A stretch of DNA of 32,130 bases, taken from JAZOTM01 sp045657625 (GTDB taxonomy: Bacteria; Bacillota; Clostridia; Lachnospirales; Lachnospiraceae). How positions within the stretch are numbered: the stretch's first letter is position 1; every line of letters starts with the position of its first letter. Below are positions 31,984 through 32,130 of the stretch, in pieces. Both the position numbers and the translations under genes were made by a program. The notes under the pieces are model-generated. The model did no database searches and was not told the origin of the DNA. It worked only from the letters and a program-made list of their open reading frames with translations. The DNA lies in assembly GCA_045657625.1 (NCBI GenBank), contig JAZOTM010000037.1:1-32130 (forward strand), given 5' to 3'.

Positions 31984-32130
31984 ATAGGAAAGGAATTTCC
32001 TATGATACAAGAAAGAATGTCGCATGCGACATTCTCGCGCCAAGCGCGGTTGCATTTATGCAACATTTACATCTCGCGCGCGTGCGCTTCCATAGCGGAG
32101 CGCTTTTTTATATAATAAGAAATTCGAAGG
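31984..32130 (+). repeat. Interspersed palindromic repeat, copy C (cut by window end)
   Basis: A left hairpin ATAGGAAA/TTTCCTAT (31984-32003, loop GGAA), the complete 108-bp core (32006-32113, one base different from copy B) and the start of a right AT-rich hairpin cut off at the window end. The 20-nt palindrome lies at 32015-32034. It is upstream of the fusion gene, which runs the other way, so its terminator-like 3' end has no plus-strand gene in the window to terminate. Confidence 0.88.

Noticed and set aside
1..32130. Circular plasmid or phage because the ends match
   Set aside because: The 87-base identity lies in a dispersed repeat with another copy inside, and the content (secA, pyk, pflB, lysC) is chromosomal.

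Overview
The window looks like chromosomal DNA of a low-to-moderate GC anaerobic Firmicute, most likely a Lachnospiraceae-type gut Clostridium relative. The reasons are strong AGGAGG-type ribosome binding sites, sigma-A promoters close to TTGACA-17-TATAAT, pyruvate formate-lyase with its activase, a GltD-like Fe-S flavoprotein, GPH and PTS sugar transporters, and DUF5692 membrane proteins. No rRNA, tRNA, CRISPR array, transposase or phage gene was seen.

Layout. 1-101: third copy of an interspersed palindromic repeat. 176-3258: secA (minus) divergent from a small TSCPD-domain protein. 3282-3633: gene-free stretch with a perfect consensus promoter and a candidate ncRNA. 3699-5905: L,D-transpeptidase and aspartokinase (minus). 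6003-8927: pyk, a PfkB sugar kinase and a YfcE-type phosphodiesterase, one minus-strand operon. 9275-11498: two tandem paralogous DUF5692 membrane proteins (plus), closed by repeat copy B. 11743-14556: a 937-residue multi-cluster flavoprotein. 14692-15783: an AAA+ ATPase whose promoter carries five phased direct repeats. 16004-18852: GPH symporter, flavin reductase and pflA. 19043-21295: pflB. 21574-23641: small alarmone synthetase and a GT2 glycosyltransferase. 23814-25870: DUF4422 glycosyltransferase-like protein and an AEC permease (plus). 25959-28129: ChbG-like deacetylase and PTS EIIBC, divergent from an RpiR regulator (28612-29391), with a cloverleaf-like inverted-repeat element between them. 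29413-31913: decayed alpha/beta hydrolase, histidine phosphatase and an AmmeMemoRadiSam B-A fusion. 31984-32130: repeat copy C.

How the genes fit together. Much of the window is central fermentative metabolism: lower glycolysis (pyk), pyruvate cleavage (pflB/pflA), sugar uptake (PTS, GPH) and redox flavoproteins. Envelope functions (SecA, L,D-transpeptidase, glycosyltransferases) and ppGpp-type signalling are also present. Most genes lie on the minus strand in short operons separated by clear intrinsic terminators.

The least explained signals are: (i) five 16-bp repeats spaced exactly 20/30/20/30 bp in front of the AAA+ ATPase, the nearest one supplying the -35 box; (ii) the multi-hairpin element at 28370-28552; (iii) the modular repeat whose 108-bp core differs by one base between the two complete copies; (iv) the candidate RNA transcribed from the perfect promoter at 3583-3611. 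The first and last 87 bases of the window are identical because both lie in this repeat. With so many housekeeping genes present, this is better read as a repeat-bounded stretch than as a circular replicon.
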